Source: JAJKIP01 sp040509055 (GTDB taxonomy: Bacteria > Bacteroidota > Bacteroidia > Chitinophagales > Chitinophagaceae). From it: 15,134 bases of DNA. Below, one piece after another: positions 15,105 through 15,134 of this stretch (its first letter is position 1; every line of letters begins with the position of its first letter). The notes beneath the pieces were generated by a model. The model saw only the letters and a list, made by a program, of their open reading frames with translations, was not told the DNA's origin and did no database searches. Both the position numbers and the translations under genes were made by a program. The stretch spans positions 1 through 15,134 of the forward strand of contig JBEVLT010000150.1 in assembly GCA_040509055.1 (NCBI GenBank). Direction: 5' to 3'.

Positions 15105-15134
15105 AAACGTTTGTTTAAATCAAACATTTGTTTA
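15105..15134. promoter_or_regulatory. Tandem operator-like 13-bp repeats at the right edge
   Basis: AAACGTTTGTTTA (15105-15117) recurs as AAACATTTGTTTA (15122-15134), 12 of 13 bases identical and 17 bases apart start to start. Each copy contains the inverted repeat AAAC-N4-GTTT; the first extends to TAAAC-N4-GTTTA. Two similar dyads in tandem within an AT-rich promoter-like gap look like a site for a dimeric repressor, for example of the TetR type. The regulated gene would lie beyond the window. The regulator identity is inference. Confidence 0.45.

Noticed and set aside
1..15134. Mobile elements, defence systems, CRISPR arrays, tRNA or rRNA genes
   Set aside because: No transposase, integrase, nuclease cassette, regularly spaced repeats or cloverleaf-like sequence was seen. 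Gene content is housekeeping and surface functions.

Overview
The window reads as an ordinary chromosomal segment of a Bacteroidota bacterium, most probably a Chitinophagaceae-like member. The grounds are a huge secreted FN3/P-domain protein ending in a type IX secretion (T9SS) sorting domain, an RprY-type response regulator, -7 promoter elements of the Bacteroidota form TAnnTTTG instead of sigma70 boxes, and the general absence of Shine-Dalgarno sequences. No rRNA, tRNA, CRISPR array, transposase, phage gene or attachment site was seen. No gap between genes exceeds about 175 bases. The family and genus are inference; no database was consulted.

Layout from left to right. (1) 92-4951 (+) is a 1619-residue T9SS surface or secreted protein built from alternating fibronectin type III and jelly-roll modules, a P-domain and Ig-like domains; a textbook terminator follows it. 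(2) 5032-5742 (+) is an M23 metallopeptidase without a signal peptide. It abuts, stop codon to stop codon, a convergent 94-residue TPR-like protein (5743-6027, -). (3) 6111-7139 (+) is ruvB, which converges on an RprY-like response regulator (7216-7914, -) across a strong hairpin terminator. (4) 8088-8459 (+) is a stand-alone divergent GroES-like co-chaperone. (5) 8506-10464 (-) is a RecQ-family helicase, downstream of and codirectional with a copper-type P1B ATPase (10546-12693, -). (6) Divergent from the ATPase is a rightward cluster: tsaE (12843-13268), an alanine dehydrogenase (13303-14517), and a small four-helix membrane protein starting 5 nt after the dehydrogenase stop (14523-15056). 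The last 78 bases are AT-rich and carry two near-identical palindromic 13-mers that look like an operator for a gene outside the window.

The genes do not form one pathway. They cover DNA recombination and repair (ruvB, recQ), tRNA modification (tsaE), amino-acid metabolism (ald), metal export, envelope and surface functions, proteostasis and signalling. I found no convincing undescribed system. The points most worth checking are near-leaderless promoter placement at two genes, an Asp in place of a conserved metal-ligand Ser in the last helix of the P-type ATPase, the nested P-domain in the giant surface protein, the displaced zinc module in RecQ, and the tandem operator-like repeats at the right edge.
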